The notes: generated from the sequence alone by a model not told the origin. Counted from the stretch's first letter, positions 45,994 to 56,937 are shown. The stretch: 64,000 nucleotides of DNA from Elephas maximus indicus (GCF_024166365.1 NC_064822.1:103598823-103662822), one strand, 5' to 3'. A program made the numbers and translations.

Positions 45994-46922
45994 GAACTCG
46001 AGAAATAGTTTAAACAGAGATGAAAATATTCTTTGATGGTTACAAGAGGGGGGAGTGAGGGAGGGAGGGAGAGGATTTTCACTAATTAGATAGTAGATAA
46101 GAACTATTTTAGGTGAAGGGAAAGAGCACGCAATACAGGAGAGGTCAGCAAAACTGGACTATAACAAAAGCAACAAAGTTTCCTGAATAAAACAAACACT
46201 TCGAAGTCCAGCGTAGCACGGGTGGGGATTTGGGGACCATGGTTTCAGGGGACATCTAAGTCAACTGGCATAATAAAATCTTTTTAAGAAAACATTCTGC
46301 ATCCCACTTTGGAGAGTAGCGTCTGGGGTCTTAAATACTAGCAAGTGGCCATCTAAGATGTATCAATTGGTCTCAACCCACCTGGAGCAAAGGAGAATGA
46401 AGAACACCAAAGACGCAAGGTAATTATGAGCCCAAGAGGCAGAAAGGGCCACATAAAGTAGAGACTATATTAGCCTGAGACCAGAAGAACTAAATGGTGC
46501 CCAGCTACAACCGAAGACTACCCTGGCAGGGAACACAACAGAGAACCCCTGAGGGAGAAGGAGAGCCGTGGGTTGCAGACCCCAAATTCTAGTAAAAAGA
46601 CCAGACTTAATAGTCTAAGACTAGAAGGGCCCCAGAGGTCATGGTTCCCAGACCTTCTGTTGGCCCAAGACAGGAACCATTCCCAAAGCCAACTCTTCAG
46701 ACAAGGATTGGACTGGACTATGGGATAGAAAATGATACTGGGGAATAATGAGCTTCTTGGATCAAATAGACACATGAGACTATTTTGGTATTCCCCGTCT
46801 GAAGGGGAGATGAGAGGGTAGAGGGGATCAGAAGCTGACTGAATGGACACCAAAAGAGAAAGTGAAGGGAAGAAGTGTGCTGTCTCATTAGGCGGAGAGC
46901 AATTAGGAGTATATAGCAAGGT

Positions 46923-47360
46923 TTTCTAACACCTCACTTGCATGCAAAAGCTGGACAAGGAATAAGGAAGGCCGAAGAATTGACCGCTTTAAATCGTGGT
47001 GTTTGAGAAGAATATTGAATATACTATAGACTGCCAAAAGAAAGAACAAATCCATCCTGGAAAAAGTACAACCAGATGTTCCTTAGAAGCAAAGATTGCA
47101 AGACTATGTCTCACGTACTATGGACATGTTATCAAGAGGGATGAATCCCTGGAGAAGGACATCATGTTTGGTAAAGTAGAAGGTCAGTGAAAAAAAGGAA
47201 GACCATCTCAACGAAATGGATTGACAGAGTTGCTGCAACAATGAGCTCAAGCATGACAAGAATGGTGAGCATGGCGCAGGACTGGGCAGAGTTTCATTCT
47301 TTTATATGTAGGGTTGATATGAGTTGGAACTGACTCAACAACACCTAACAACACCAACAG
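46923..47360 (+). mobile_element. RTE1 LINE 3' end
   Basis: Forward RTE1 C-terminal region and 3' end (GAAGAATATTGAATATACTA near 47007; the end reads CAACAACACCTAACAACACC). It joins the older L1 within its 3' UTR, which accounts for the missing L1 tail. Confidence 0.85.
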
Positions 47361-47475
47361 TTATGGTTTGTATCCTATTTATGCTCTATATTGGAGCCTC
47401 TAGCGTTAACCCTATTTTTTCTTCTATGATCTTTATAGTTTTTATTTTTAATTTAGGTCTTTATTCCATTGTTTT
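47361..47475 (-). mobile_element. Small inverted L1 ORF2 fragment
   Basis: About 115 bases match the reverse complement of 41235-41340 (the step reading CTATTTTTTCTTCTATGATC is diagnostic). It is wedged between two RTE1 pieces of opposite orientation. Confidence 0.75.
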
Positions 47476-47484
47476 TCCTTTTGC

Positions 47485-48825
47485 TCTAGCAAGTTTCAAA
47501 GTCTCTTCTGATAACGATTTAGGTCTTTTCAGGACCTCTTGCTTTCTTCATGTATGCTATCCTTGAGGGCATTCCACACCTTATCTGGTTTTTGATCATT
47601 AGTCTTCAACACTTCTAATCTATTCTTAAGATGGTCTCTAAATTCAGGTAGTATATACTCAAGGTTGTACTTCGGGTGTCCTGGATTTGTTCTAATTTTC
47701 TTTAGTTTCAACTTGAACTTGCACATGAGCAATTGATGGTCCGATCTGCGGTCAGCCCCTGGCCTTGTTCTGACTGATGATATTGAACTTTTCCACTGTT
47801 TGTCTCCAGAGATGTAGTCGATTTGACTCCTGTGTATTCCATCTGGCAAGGTCCATGTATATAGCCACTGTTTATGTTCGTGAAAAAAAGGTATTTGCAA
47901 CAAAGAAGTCATTGGTCTTGCAAAATTCAGTCATGTGATCTTCAGCATCATTTCCATCACCAAGACCATATTTTCCAACTACCGATCCTTCTTGTTTCCA
48001 ACTTTCCCATTCCAATCATCAGTAATTACCAATGCATCCTGATTACATGTTGCATCAATTTCAGACTGCAGAAGCTGATAAAAATCTTCTGTTTTTTCAT
48101 CTTTGGCCTTAGTGGTTGGTGAGTAAATTTGAATGATAGTTGTATTAACTGGTCTTCCTTGTAGGCATATGGATATTATGCTATCACTGACAGAATTGTA
48201 CTTCAGGATAGATCTTGAAATGTTCTTTTTGACGATGAATGCAACACCATTCCTCTTCAAGTTGTCATTCTCAGCATAGTAGACTGTATGATTGTCCGAT
48301 TCAAAATGGCCAATACCAGTCCCTTTCAGGTCACTAATGCCTAGGATATTGATGTTTAAGCATTCCATCTCATTTTTGACAATTTATAGTTTTTCTAGGT
48401 TCATACTTTCTACATTCCAGGTTCTGATTATTAATGGATATTTGCAGCTGTTTCTTCTCATTTTGAGTCATGCCACATCAGCCAATGAAGGTCCCGAGAG
48501 CTTTACTCCGTCCTCATCATTAACGTCAACTCTACTTTGAGGAGGCAGCTTTTCCCCAGTCATCTTTTGAGTGCCTTCCAACCTGGGGTGCTTATCTTCC
48601 GGCACTATATCAGACAATGTTCTGCTGCTATTCATAAGGTTTTCACTGGCTAATTCTTTTCAGAAGTAGACAGCCGGATCCTCCTTCCCAGTCTGTCTTA
48701 ATCTGGAAGCTCAGCTGAAATTAGTCCTCCATGGGTGACCCTGCAGGTGTCTGAATACTGGTGGCGTAGCTTCCAGCATCACAGCAACACGCAAGCCCCC
48801 ACAGTACGACGAACTGACGGACACA
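47485..48825 (-). mobile_element. RTE1/BovB-type LINE, 5' half with endonuclease
   Basis: Reverse-strand copy from the 5' end (about 48825) through the endonuclease. Two long frames are visible: 47979-48368 with RNGVAFIVKKNISRSILKYN and NTTIIQIYSPTTKAKDE, and 47529-47912 with YTWTLPDGIHRSQIDYI and GADRRSDHQLLMCKFKLKLK. These are the endonuclease core motifs of BovB-like elements, including the final SDH. The catalytic GDWN motif reads DDWN. It ends before the reverse transcriptase. Confidence 0.85.
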
Positions 48826-48864
48826 TCAGTATAATCGCCCATAATCCATCTTATTACATCCTAG

Positions 48865-49000
48865 TGATAGGATTTACAACATGTAAGGAGATCACATCAG
48901 AAGATAAAATGGTAGAAAAACATATAATCATACAAGGGAATCATGACCTAGCCAAGTTGACAGATATTCTGGGGGAACACAGTTCTATCCATGACAATAG
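48865..49000 (-). mobile_element. L1 3' UTR fragment (probable)
   Basis: CAAGGGAATCATGACCTAGC and GGGGGAACACAGTTCTATCC resemble the inverted 3' UTR of an older L1 subfamily. Recognised from memory only. Confidence 0.4.
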
Positions 49001-49003
49001 GGT

Positions 49004-49131
49004 TTTCAATGATTTTTCAAAGTAGAGTGCCAGGCCTTTCTTCTGAGTGCCTCAGGGTGGACTCAAACCTCCAACCTTTTGGTTAGCAACTGAGCATGTT
49101 AAGGGTTGGCACCACACAGGGACTCCATCTA
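49004..49131 (-). mobile_element. AfroSINE-type SINE, variant with CTTTCTTCTGAG body
   Basis: Reverse strand; AACCTCCAACCTTTTGGTTA and the inverted head GCACCACACAGGGACTCC are clear. The same variant body occurs at 59508-59712. Confidence 0.75.
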
Positions 49132-49865
49132 GAGTGAAAGAGAGTGTAAAACATTGCCGTCTTGGACCTGGTTTAACCTGTTGTTAATCATTCTACGTAA
49201 GTACTAGTTGTGGTCAGTATATCAATATCACCAGGACAATAGTGATTGAGAGAAAGATATCAAAACACTCAGGCAAATTTCTTTTAGACTAAGGAAAGGG
49301 CATGGCAGTGTAACAGCATAAAGGCAGCGTCAGAGATTCCCCTGGCTCAGCACATCTCTCTGCTGAGAGGTAGGGGCTACTCCTTTGGATTTCAGTCCTC
49401 CCATATGATTGGCCATACTTCCTGACCAGCTTGAGGATTCCAGCTGGAATCTGGTTACTTGTTAACTGGCCCAATAAGTACAAATAATTGGTAATAACCC
49501 CAACACATACTTGAGTGCTTATTTATTGAGGGTGAATTTATGGCCAATGTGTGAGCATTGATATTCTAGGTATACCATTCCGTTATCAGACCTGAAGGAT
49601 CTTCGTACAAAGTGGGTAGCAAAAGAGGCAGCAAAGGTGATTAAGAGGAACTCTTTCAAAGTGATCAGTTCTTGATGTTTTAAATTTAACTCTAATTTTT
49701 CTATACATTATTTTTCTTTTTATTCTTGAAATTAGTCATTTGTTTCTTTGTTACAGAAAATATTCCAATCAAAAAAGAAAAATATGTACATGCAGTTTAA
49801 ATAATAATCAAAATAAAATGATCAGATGATGTGCATAATAGAATCCATTGTGGTTTAATTTCATC
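49132..49865. other. No gene recognised
   Basis: Anonymous AT-rich DNA. A 64-codon reverse frame at 49289-49483 has no recognisable motif and is probably chance. Confidence 0.6.
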
Positions 49866-50075
49866 TCCTGGTGGTTCAATGGTTAAGAGTTCAGCTACTA
49901 ACCAAAATGTTGGTGGTTCAAACCTGCTCAGTGGCTTCACAAAAGAAAGACTTAGCAATCTGCTTCTGTGAAGATTTTAGCCAAGAAAACCCTGTGGTAC
50001 AGTTCTACTCTGTCACGTTTGATGACTATGAGTTGGAATCTACTCAACAGCACGCAAAAACAACAACGATGCTGA
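49866..50075 (+). mobile_element. AfroSINE, long form
   Basis: Forward copy: head CCTGGTGGTTCAATGGTTAA, box-B-like GGTGGTTCAAACC, the extra middle (AATCTGCTTCTGTGAAGATT), tail GACTATGAGTTGGAATCTAC and CAACAACAAC-like end. Confidence 0.9.
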
Positions 50076-50277
50076 GCATCTGTTAATTTGCTTATTGGCT
50101 ACTTGGAAATATTCTTTTATGAAGGACAGTTTAACCGTTTTGCCTATTTTTTAAATGGGCTGTGTGGCTTTTTATGATTTATTTGTAGGAGCTATGGTTA
50201 TATTCTAGCATGCTTCCTCATCATATACATGTGCTGTATTTATCTTCTTTCAATCAGTGGTTTGTATTTTTCACTCT

Positions 50278-50695
50278 CTGTCTTAGTCACCTAGTACTGC
50301 TATAATAGAAATATCACAAATGGGTTGCTTTAACAAACAGAAATTTATTTTCTCACAGTTTAGGTGTCTAGAATTCCAAATTTGGGGCGCCAGCTCTAGG
50401 GTAATCCAACTTCAACTCTGGAGGAAGGTCCTTGTCTCTTTGAGTTTCTGCTCGGGGGCAATCTTCATGTGGCTCAACATCGCTCTTCCCCCATCTCTGT
50501 TTCTCTCCCTTGCTTGTTTAATATCTTTTATATATCAAAACAGGTTTACTTAAGATACATCCTACATTAATCCTGTCACATTAACATAACAGAGAAAACC
50601 CATTCCCAAGTGGGATTATAACCACAGATATAAGAGTTAGGATTTAAAACACCTATTTTGGGGAATACAATTCAATCTATAACACTCTGTTGGTG
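50278..50695 (-). mobile_element. Older L1 3' UTR (L1MB/L1MC-like)
   Basis: Begins with the inverted form TCTTAGTCACCTAGTACTGC, then GAAATTTATTTTCTCACAGT, and ends TTTTGGGGAATACAATTCAA, the order known for inverted ends of mammalian L1M subfamilies. Confidence 0.65.
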
Positions 50696-51384
50696 TTGTC
50701 TTTCAACAGATAGAAACTCTTAATTTTAATCTTAATTATAATCTGCCCAATTTATTAATCTTTTGTTTTGGGAAATAAACCCCCTCAAATAGGTAAGAAC
50801 CATTCGTCATGTTTCACTGTAGCAAAAACCACTGTAACACTCAGATACACACATATATGTACTCAAAGATATATACATATACTTTTTATATGTGGAAAAT
50901 AATTATATCAAACATACTTGGAGCCATTAAATACATACATAAATACATGTATAAATTCTTATATACATGTATGGATGAATGTTATAATAAGATAAATAAA
51001 AATAAAATAAATTTAATTTTATATGGATTAACAAAGAAAGCAAGTGTTCCACAAAATTGTACTTGATTATTCCAACATCCTTGAATTGTATTTCCTTGTT
51101 TATTTAAGAAATTTGCAAGTGATAGTGGGGAATAGCTATTATGCCAAAACATTTTGATTTGATTAAAAACCACATATATTTATTGTAAATATTTATATTG
51201 TAAATAAATAAATGGAAATTTTGGTTTATAAAACTATCTATTCTTACTTAAGGCTATAAAAACTCTTTAAACAAATGCTTCCCTGAATACTCCTAAAGCT
51301 AGGAGCACCAAAACTAAAACAGGGCTTTTGTGTGGGAATCTAAACAGATTCATCAAAGCAAATAGATTTGAATGAGCAAATAAA

Positions 51385-53095
51385 ATGGGGTTGCTGAATT
51401 TTTGTTTTTATTCTTTTTATTTATTTGATCAACAAATCGCTTTTATATGGCAAATTTACCTGGAAGTGATTTTGTCTGGAAACTCCCAGAGAGAAAACAT
51501 AGACTTCAGAGTGTCAGTCTTGCTTGGAGACCAGTCAAATATTCCTCCAAGCTCCCACGAGACTCAGAAGTTTACATTTAATGATTACATGTCACTGCAT
51601 CAACCCAGGTGCTCCGAAGGCCACACCTAAGGGATTCCCTTTGGTCCTTGTAAAAGCCAATTTGTTAAAATTCTTGACAATTAAGTCTGACCTCAAGCAG
51701 AAAGTATCAGCTATAAAAACTGTTGCCTCCGCCATCTTCTGGCTACCCAGGGCAGGGAATTAACCTCACCAGCTGCCTCAACACAACTGTTCTACAGATT
51801 TGTTGAACAAGACCATACCATGTGTAGGTGGGACAAAATATAGAAACAGGAAAAACCAAAGGGCGTTTGAGACTCTTTGGAAGAAGGAACTTCCTTATGC
51901 ATATTTCACTTTATTACTGCAGAATCCAGGAAAACATTTCATCATCATAGAATTTTTATAAACTCAACCATGATACAAGATATAGAAAGCCACCTATTTT
52001 GGTTCATCTTTATTCTTAGTAGATGAATTCAAATAAAAGTCCTGCAGCCAAGTTGAAAAACACATTACCTGATTGGAAGGATGTACAGGTAATTGGTATT
52101 TGGGTGATGGGAAGGATTTTGAGGCAGAGCTTATGGCTGAACAGTCAATTAATAGGGATTTAGAAATTCCCCTTGTCCAGGCTTTAGGCTTATTGGGAAT
52201 GGCCATGACTAGGAAATTGACAGGGCCCCATAATGAGTTCTACAGATGAACCAAAGATCAGACTTCAGGGTGTGTAAGTGCACAGTTTAAAGTCGTGGGT
52301 AAACACTCAGTATTTAAACAGGCAGAGCAGTATTCAAACAACCAGACCTGAAGACTTAAGAAAACCAGAGTGGAGGAGCATGAGCCCAATCTGGCCATGA
52401 GGGAGAAATATGGTATATGGAGACAGAGGATAATGTCTCAGGATGAAAGTCAGTGAAATTAATCCAAATATCTATACGACGGAGGCATATGAAGAATTGA
52501 ATGTGCTATTTCTGTTTTAAGCAAGTTTCAGAGTATGGGCTTAGGAAAGTCAGTGGGTGGAGGGAGGCTTTTTCCAGTTGGGCAGGAATTAGTAGCAGCA
52601 GTTGTTTCTAGAAGAAGCTGAGAGTCAAACTCTCACAGTTCTTCTGGTTGAGTTTCCAAACTTCTTTCCTATAGCATCTGAGAGAAGGGTTCAGAATGTA
52701 TAGTACATGGCAGGGTCCTCTACGCCAACAGCTGCTACAGCCAGGATATCCCTTCGAGTATTCCTCTTGCTTGTTTGCCCAGAGACTAAAACCTTTCCTG
52801 TGATACACATACATCTGAGTAATGCTATACAGAATGGGCCTAAGTGTCTACACCAAGTCCAAACCACTTCTTCTCCCCTTGTCATCTCTAGGGTCTGGTA
52901 GCTATATTCTCAAAGGGAAATTACATACCTTCCTCCTTCAGTGAACTAAACCTCAGCTTTTCTTTTTAAGAGAAAAGATCCACTTCAAAATGATTCCAAA
53001 TTGCCAGTTTGCTTTCCAACTGGGGTCATGAACAGAAGACCTCTGTTAGCAGTTATGATTTCAAGGTGATTGTCTTATACACTCCTTGATAAACA
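51385..53095 (+). other. Conserved OR upstream block, fifth gene
   Basis: Diverged but collinear with 2090-3720 and its counterparts: GGAAACTCCCAGAGAGAAAAC against the CACAGAGAGAGAAC region, GAATCCAGGAAAACATTTCA against GAATCCAAGAAAACATTTCA of units 2-4, and TTCCCCTTG in both. The block thus lies upstream of all five OR genes. The TATA/CArG-like core is not kept: the matching place reads AAAATATAGAAACAGG. No coding frame was seen. It is a candidate OR promoter or 5' exon region by position and conservation only. Confidence 0.4.
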
Positions 53096-53204
53096 GGAAT
53101 ACTGACAACAGCAGCAGTAGCAGCAACACTTCAATCTTTGATAGTGCTTCACCCAATGTGGTAATTTATCAGACTTTTGCTTAGAATTACAGTCTCAAGG
53201 AATA

Positions 53205-53675
53205 ATAGTAGTAAGGACTAAGGTGTGCCTGACCCAAGCCATGGTATTTTCAATGGCCCCATATTCATGCAAAAGCTGAACAATGAATAAGGAAGTCCGA
53301 AGAATTGATGCCTTTGAATTTTGGTGTTGGCAAAGAATATTAAATGTACCATGGAGTATCAGAAGACCAAACAAACCTATCTTGGAGGAAGTACAGCCAG
53401 AATGCTCCTAGGAAGCAAAGATGGCAATGCTTCATATTTTGGACATGTTATCAGGAGGCACCAGTCCCTATAGAAGGACATGATGCTTGAAAAAGTAGAG
53501 GGTCAGCAAAAAAGAGGAAGACCCTCAGTGAGACTGTTTGACACAGTGGCTGCAATGATGGGATCAACCATAGCAATGATTGTGAGGATACCGCAGGACC
53601 AGGCAGTGCTTCATTGTGTTGTATATAGGGTCGCTATGAGTCAGAATCAACTTACTGGCACCTAACAACAACAAC
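53205..53675 (+). mobile_element. RTE1 LINE 3' end
   Basis: Forward copy from TAAGGTGTGCCTGACCCAAG to the CACCTAACAACAACAACAA end, flanked by AATAGTAGTAA and AATAGTAATAA (a possible target duplication). A 61-codon frame is RTE1 debris. Confidence 0.85.
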
Positions 53676-53689
53676 AATAGTAATAACAG

Positions 53690-53915
53690 ATATTTACTGA
53701 CTAGTTACGAGTAGGTGCTTTTGAAAGAGCTTTTTAATTGTCAAAACCTTCTGTAATACTGTTAATACCTGCATTTTACATAGAAGGAAATTGAGGCACT
53801 GAGATTTACTTATCTTGAAAAAGTCATAACTAATTCATAGTGGAGCTGGGATTAGAACACAGTCTGACCCAGTAGCCCACATACTGAGCCATTGTTCTAC
53901 GATGCTTACTTAAAC
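53690..53915 (-). mobile_element. MIR SINE
   Basis: Reverse-strand MIR with most of its length: ACCTGCATTTTACATAGAAG, AAATTGAGGCACTGAGATTT, AGCTGGGATTAGAACACAG, then the inverted tRNA-like part. Orthologous in position to the shorter MIR fragments in units 1-4. Confidence 0.8.
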
Positions 53916-54044
53916 TATGGGCATCAGCTCTTCAGAATTATATGCTTTCACAAACATGGCTTGATTTTTCTCAGTCCTGAATTTTGAACACTTTGTTCAT
54001 GCAAACTAAGTGCCCATCTGATAACACATTTTCAAAAAGCAATC

Positions 54045-54395
54045 ATGTTGTTGTTGTTGTTAGCTGCCATTGAGTCAACCCCTCCCCCTCATTGCAACCA
54101 CATGTACAATGAATGAAACACTGCCCAGTCCTGTGCCATCTTCATGATCAGTTGTGGATCAGATCATTGTGATTCATAGGGCTTTCTTTGGCTGATTTGC
54201 CGAAGTAGATCACCAGGCCCTTCTTCATAGTCTGTCTTAGTCTGGAAGTTCCACTGAAACCTGTTCAGTATCATAGAAACGTGCAAGTCTTCACTGAGAG
54301 ATGGGTGGTGCCTATATATGAGGTACATTAGCTAGGTTTTGAAACCAGGTCTCCAGCATCGAAGGCAAGAATTCTTCTACTGAACAGTTTTGCTC
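54045..54395 (-). mobile_element. tRNA-Gly-derived SINE with an RTE1-like tail
   Basis: Read on the reverse strand it starts with a head resembling tRNA-Gly (GTTCAGTAGAAGAATTCTTG against the tRNA start GTTCAGTGGTAGAATTCTCG), followed by a box-B-like GAGACCTGGTTTC. The body (about 54185-54310) matches the RTE1 5' end seen at 48640-48825 (GTCTGTCTTAGTCTGGAAG). The 3' end is RTE1 3' end with a (GTT)n tail. Confidence 0.7.
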
Positions 54396-54705
54396 AAAGT
54401 CTCACAATGAACTGTTATTACTGATCCTCCACTAAATCACATTTCGAGCTCCCTTTGTACAAATTACATTGTTTTATACTGTCCTGTCTTCATGTACTTC
54501 AATGGACTAGAACCATTATAAGAGCAGGGGCCATATGTCATTTACCTTATGCTCCAAGTGACTAACACAAAACCTAGGCTATACCACCAAAAAGATTTTA
54601 AAAAAAGGCCATAGTAGGAACTAAAAATGTTTACTGAATAATAGTTACATGAGAACAGAATCAATGCATTGAGAACATTTCTTGAGGAGTAGAACCTTGA
54701 CTGCC

Positions 54706-54729
54706 ATGTTTTTTTTTAATTATTTCTAG
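54706..54729 (+). promoter_or_regulatory. Splice acceptor of the OR coding exon, fifth gene
   Basis: A long T-run and TTATTTCTAG end 16 bases before the ATG, the same spacing as in units 1-4 despite divergence. Confidence 0.65.
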
Positions 54730-54745
54730 AGAACTGCCTTTGTAA

Positions 54746-55804
54746 ATGGCATTGAGGAACCATAGCACCATCACAGAGTTCTTCCTCCTCGGGCTGTCAG
54801 ACGACCCCCATATTGAGGCTTTCCTCTTTGTGCTTTTCCTGGTGACTTACCTTCTGACCATAATGGGAAACCTCATGATGCTGCTGGTGATTAGGGCTGA
54901 TTTGCACCTCCACACCCCTATGTACTTCTTCTTGAGTCACCTTTCTTTCGTTGATATCTGCTTCTCTTCAGTCACTGTACCCAAAATGCTGGAGAACCTC
55001 CTGTCTCAGAGGAAAACCATATCAGTTGAGGGCTGCCTGACCCAGGTCTTCTTTGTGTTTATCACTGGAGGAACAGAACTCCTTCTGCTCTGTGCCATGG
55101 CCTATGACCGCTATGCTGCCATCTGCCACCCTCTGCTGTATGGACAGATCATGAGTAAACAGCTGTATCTGCAGCTTGTGTGGGGCTCCTGGGGACTGAG
55201 CTTTCTGGATGCACTCATCAATATCCTGCTAGCTCTGAACATGGTATTCTGTGAGGCTCAAATCATCTACCATTTTGTCTGTGAGATGTCTTCTATCCTC
55301 CCTCTGTCCTGCTCTGATGTCTCCAGGAACATCATTGTCTTGCTTTGCTCCACTCTCCTGCATGGACTGGTAACCTTCCTCTTGGTTTTCATTTCATACG
55401 CACACATTATCTCCACCATCCTGAGGATCAGCTCTACATCAGGCAGAAGCAAGGCCTTCTCCACCTGTTCCTCCCACCTCACTGCAGTGACACTTTACTA
55501 TGGTTCAGGTGCGCTCCGTCATCTTATGCCAAACTCAGGTTCCCTCATAGAGCTGATCTTCTCTGTTCAGTACAGTGTGATCACTCCCATGCTGAATCCC
55601 CTCATCTACAGCCTGAAGAACAAGGAGGTCAAGGCAGCTGTGAGAAAAACTTTGAAGAAGTATTTGCAAAATATCAGGTGCTTAAATAAAGACAAGAGGT
55701 TGGTGGAGCATTGGGATAAAGCTGCACACAACAAGACACTGGGTGAGTTTAGAGTAAGGAGTACTCCTGACTACCCACAATGTCTGACACTGAAAGCTAA
55801 ATGA
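54746..55804 (+). CDS. OR8S1: Olfactory receptor OR8S1-like, intact, long C-tail
   Basis: Complete 352-residue class II odorant receptor: glycosylation site NHS (5-7), GN (41-42), LHTPMYFFLS (55-64), TM2 Asp (70), TM3 Cys (97), MAYDRYAAICHPL (118-130), KAFSTCSSHL (236-245) and PMLNPLIYSLKN (281-292). Stretches such as HLMPNSG, LLHGL, GSWGL and NMVFCEA agree with human OR8S1 as I remember it. Human OR8S1 is also unusually long, about 359 residues, and here too the tail runs some 40 residues beyond the end of the tandem copies. Orthology is inferred from memory; another OR8S member is possible. It is the diverged outgroup to the four tandem genes and probably functional. The upstream block, MIR and splice acceptor are shared with them, so the array likely arose by duplication of a relative of this gene. 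Confidence 0.88.
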   Translation: MALRNHSTITEFFLLGLSDDPHIEAFLFVLFLVTYLLTIMGNLMMLLVIRADLHLHTPMYFFLSHLSFVDICFSSVTVPKMLENLLSQRKTISVEGCLTQVFFVFITGGTELLLLCAMAYDRYAAICHPLLYGQIMSKQLYLQLVWGSWGLSFLDALINILLALNMVFCEAQIIYHFVCEMSSILPLSCSDVSRNIIVLLCSTLLHGLVTFLLVFISYAHIISTILRISSTSGRSKAFSTCSSHLTAVTLYYGSGALRHLMPNSGSLIELIFSVQYSVITPMLNPLIYSLKNKEVKAAVRKTLKKYLQNIRCLNKDKRLVEHWDKAAHNKTLGEFRVRSTPDYPQCLTLKAK

Positions 55805-56500
55805 GAAGTACCTGAGAGAATGGCACAAAGTTATGGTAGGGAGATAGTTCACCTTAATTATTTAAGTTATTAAATAAACATCTTAATCTAGCTAGAATGC
55901 TTTTGTTATAAACATACTGATTCATGTTTCTCAGTCTAAAACATTTGCCTTAAGCTTTGCCTTTAGTAAAATCGTTAGTGTCATAAATCTATCCTTATTT
56001 TAATTAACCTTGGTGAACACACTGAGTTATAAATTTGATAAGAATATGAAGTTGTGGATCAATGGGAGAGAAAAATCATAGATGGAGTCAGAAGGGAGTA
56101 AGATAAAGAATTCTACTTGGGTGGCCATAGTAGACAGGCATAAAGAACTAAAAGTTCTGCAAAGACAGTCAGCATTTTGATGCACATTTCAGGCTCAGAT
56201 AAAATTTCCAGGAGCTTTGCTGTTATGTGCAGCATGGTGGCAAAGTCTGTGTAGATCTAGAAACTTCATTTTCTCATATAGTCTTCATTCACCGTATAGG
56301 GGATTTATATTTTCTCCATTTTAGCTGATCTCATCAGGGTGTATTTTCTTTTCAGTGTGTAAGATATATGTCAGACAAATAATCTGGTTTTCATCTCATC
56401 ACAAGTGAATCCTGAAACCATCTTTTTCTCCTCTTTCAGCGGTGAAGCAACTGATCTCCCTGTAAAGCGGATGGTGGTTTACTGGTTCTAAGGTCATTGC
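55805..56500. other. No gene recognised
   Basis: 3' flank of the fifth OR gene. AATAAA at 55872 is a candidate polyadenylation signal. Similarity to the 3' flanks of the tandem units fades within a few dozen bases. Confidence 0.5.
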
Positions 56501-56502
56501 AT

Positions 56503-56800
56503 TGCTGTTGTTTTTGTTAGGTGCTGTCAAGTCAGTTCCAACTCATAGTGGCCCTAGGTACAACTAAATGAAACATTGCCTGGTCCTGCACCATCCTCAC
56601 AATCATTGCTATGCTTGATCCCATTGTTGCAGCCACTGTGTCAATCCATCTCGTTGAGGGTCTTCCTCTTTTTTGCTAACCCTCTACTTTACCAACCATG
56701 ATGTCCTTCTCCAGGAACTGATCCCTCCTGATAACATGTCCAAACTATGTGAGACATAGTCTCACCATTTTTGTTTCTAAGGAGTGTTCTGGTTGCACTC
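56503..56800 (-). mobile_element. RTE1 LINE 3' end
   Basis: Inverted RTE1 3' end from TTGTTAGGTGCTGTCAAGTC to TAAGGAGTGTTCTGGTTGC, 5'-truncated. Confidence 0.88.
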
Positions 56801-56937
56801 CAGAAGTACAGCCAGAAATGCATTATTCTCATTTAATAATTCATTTTTACCTATAAAAACACAAATCCATTCTTAAGTTCCTTCTGATTTGTTTAATCAA
56901 GATTTTATAATAGTCTAATTCACTGCAATTAAGTGAA

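Larger units (their letters stand above)
38475..46922 (+). mobile_element. Near full-length L1 LINE, interrupted
   Basis: Subtracting the SINE at 39826-39993 and the younger L1 at 40966-43172 leaves about 6 kb, the length of a complete L1: 5' UTR, ORF1 remains (about 38740-39370), inter-ORF spacer, ORF2 endonuclease (about 39995-40650), reverse transcriptase (43473 to about 44500), C-terminal region to about 45993, and 3' UTR. The 3' tail is missing, because sequence passes into RTE1 at 46923. Many stops and frameshifts make it inactive. Confidence 0.85.

Noticed and set aside
54330-54395. tRNA-Gly gene on the reverse strand
   Set aside because: Only a diverged head is present, continuous with a SINE body and an RTE1 tail; it cannot fold as a normal tRNA without many mismatches.
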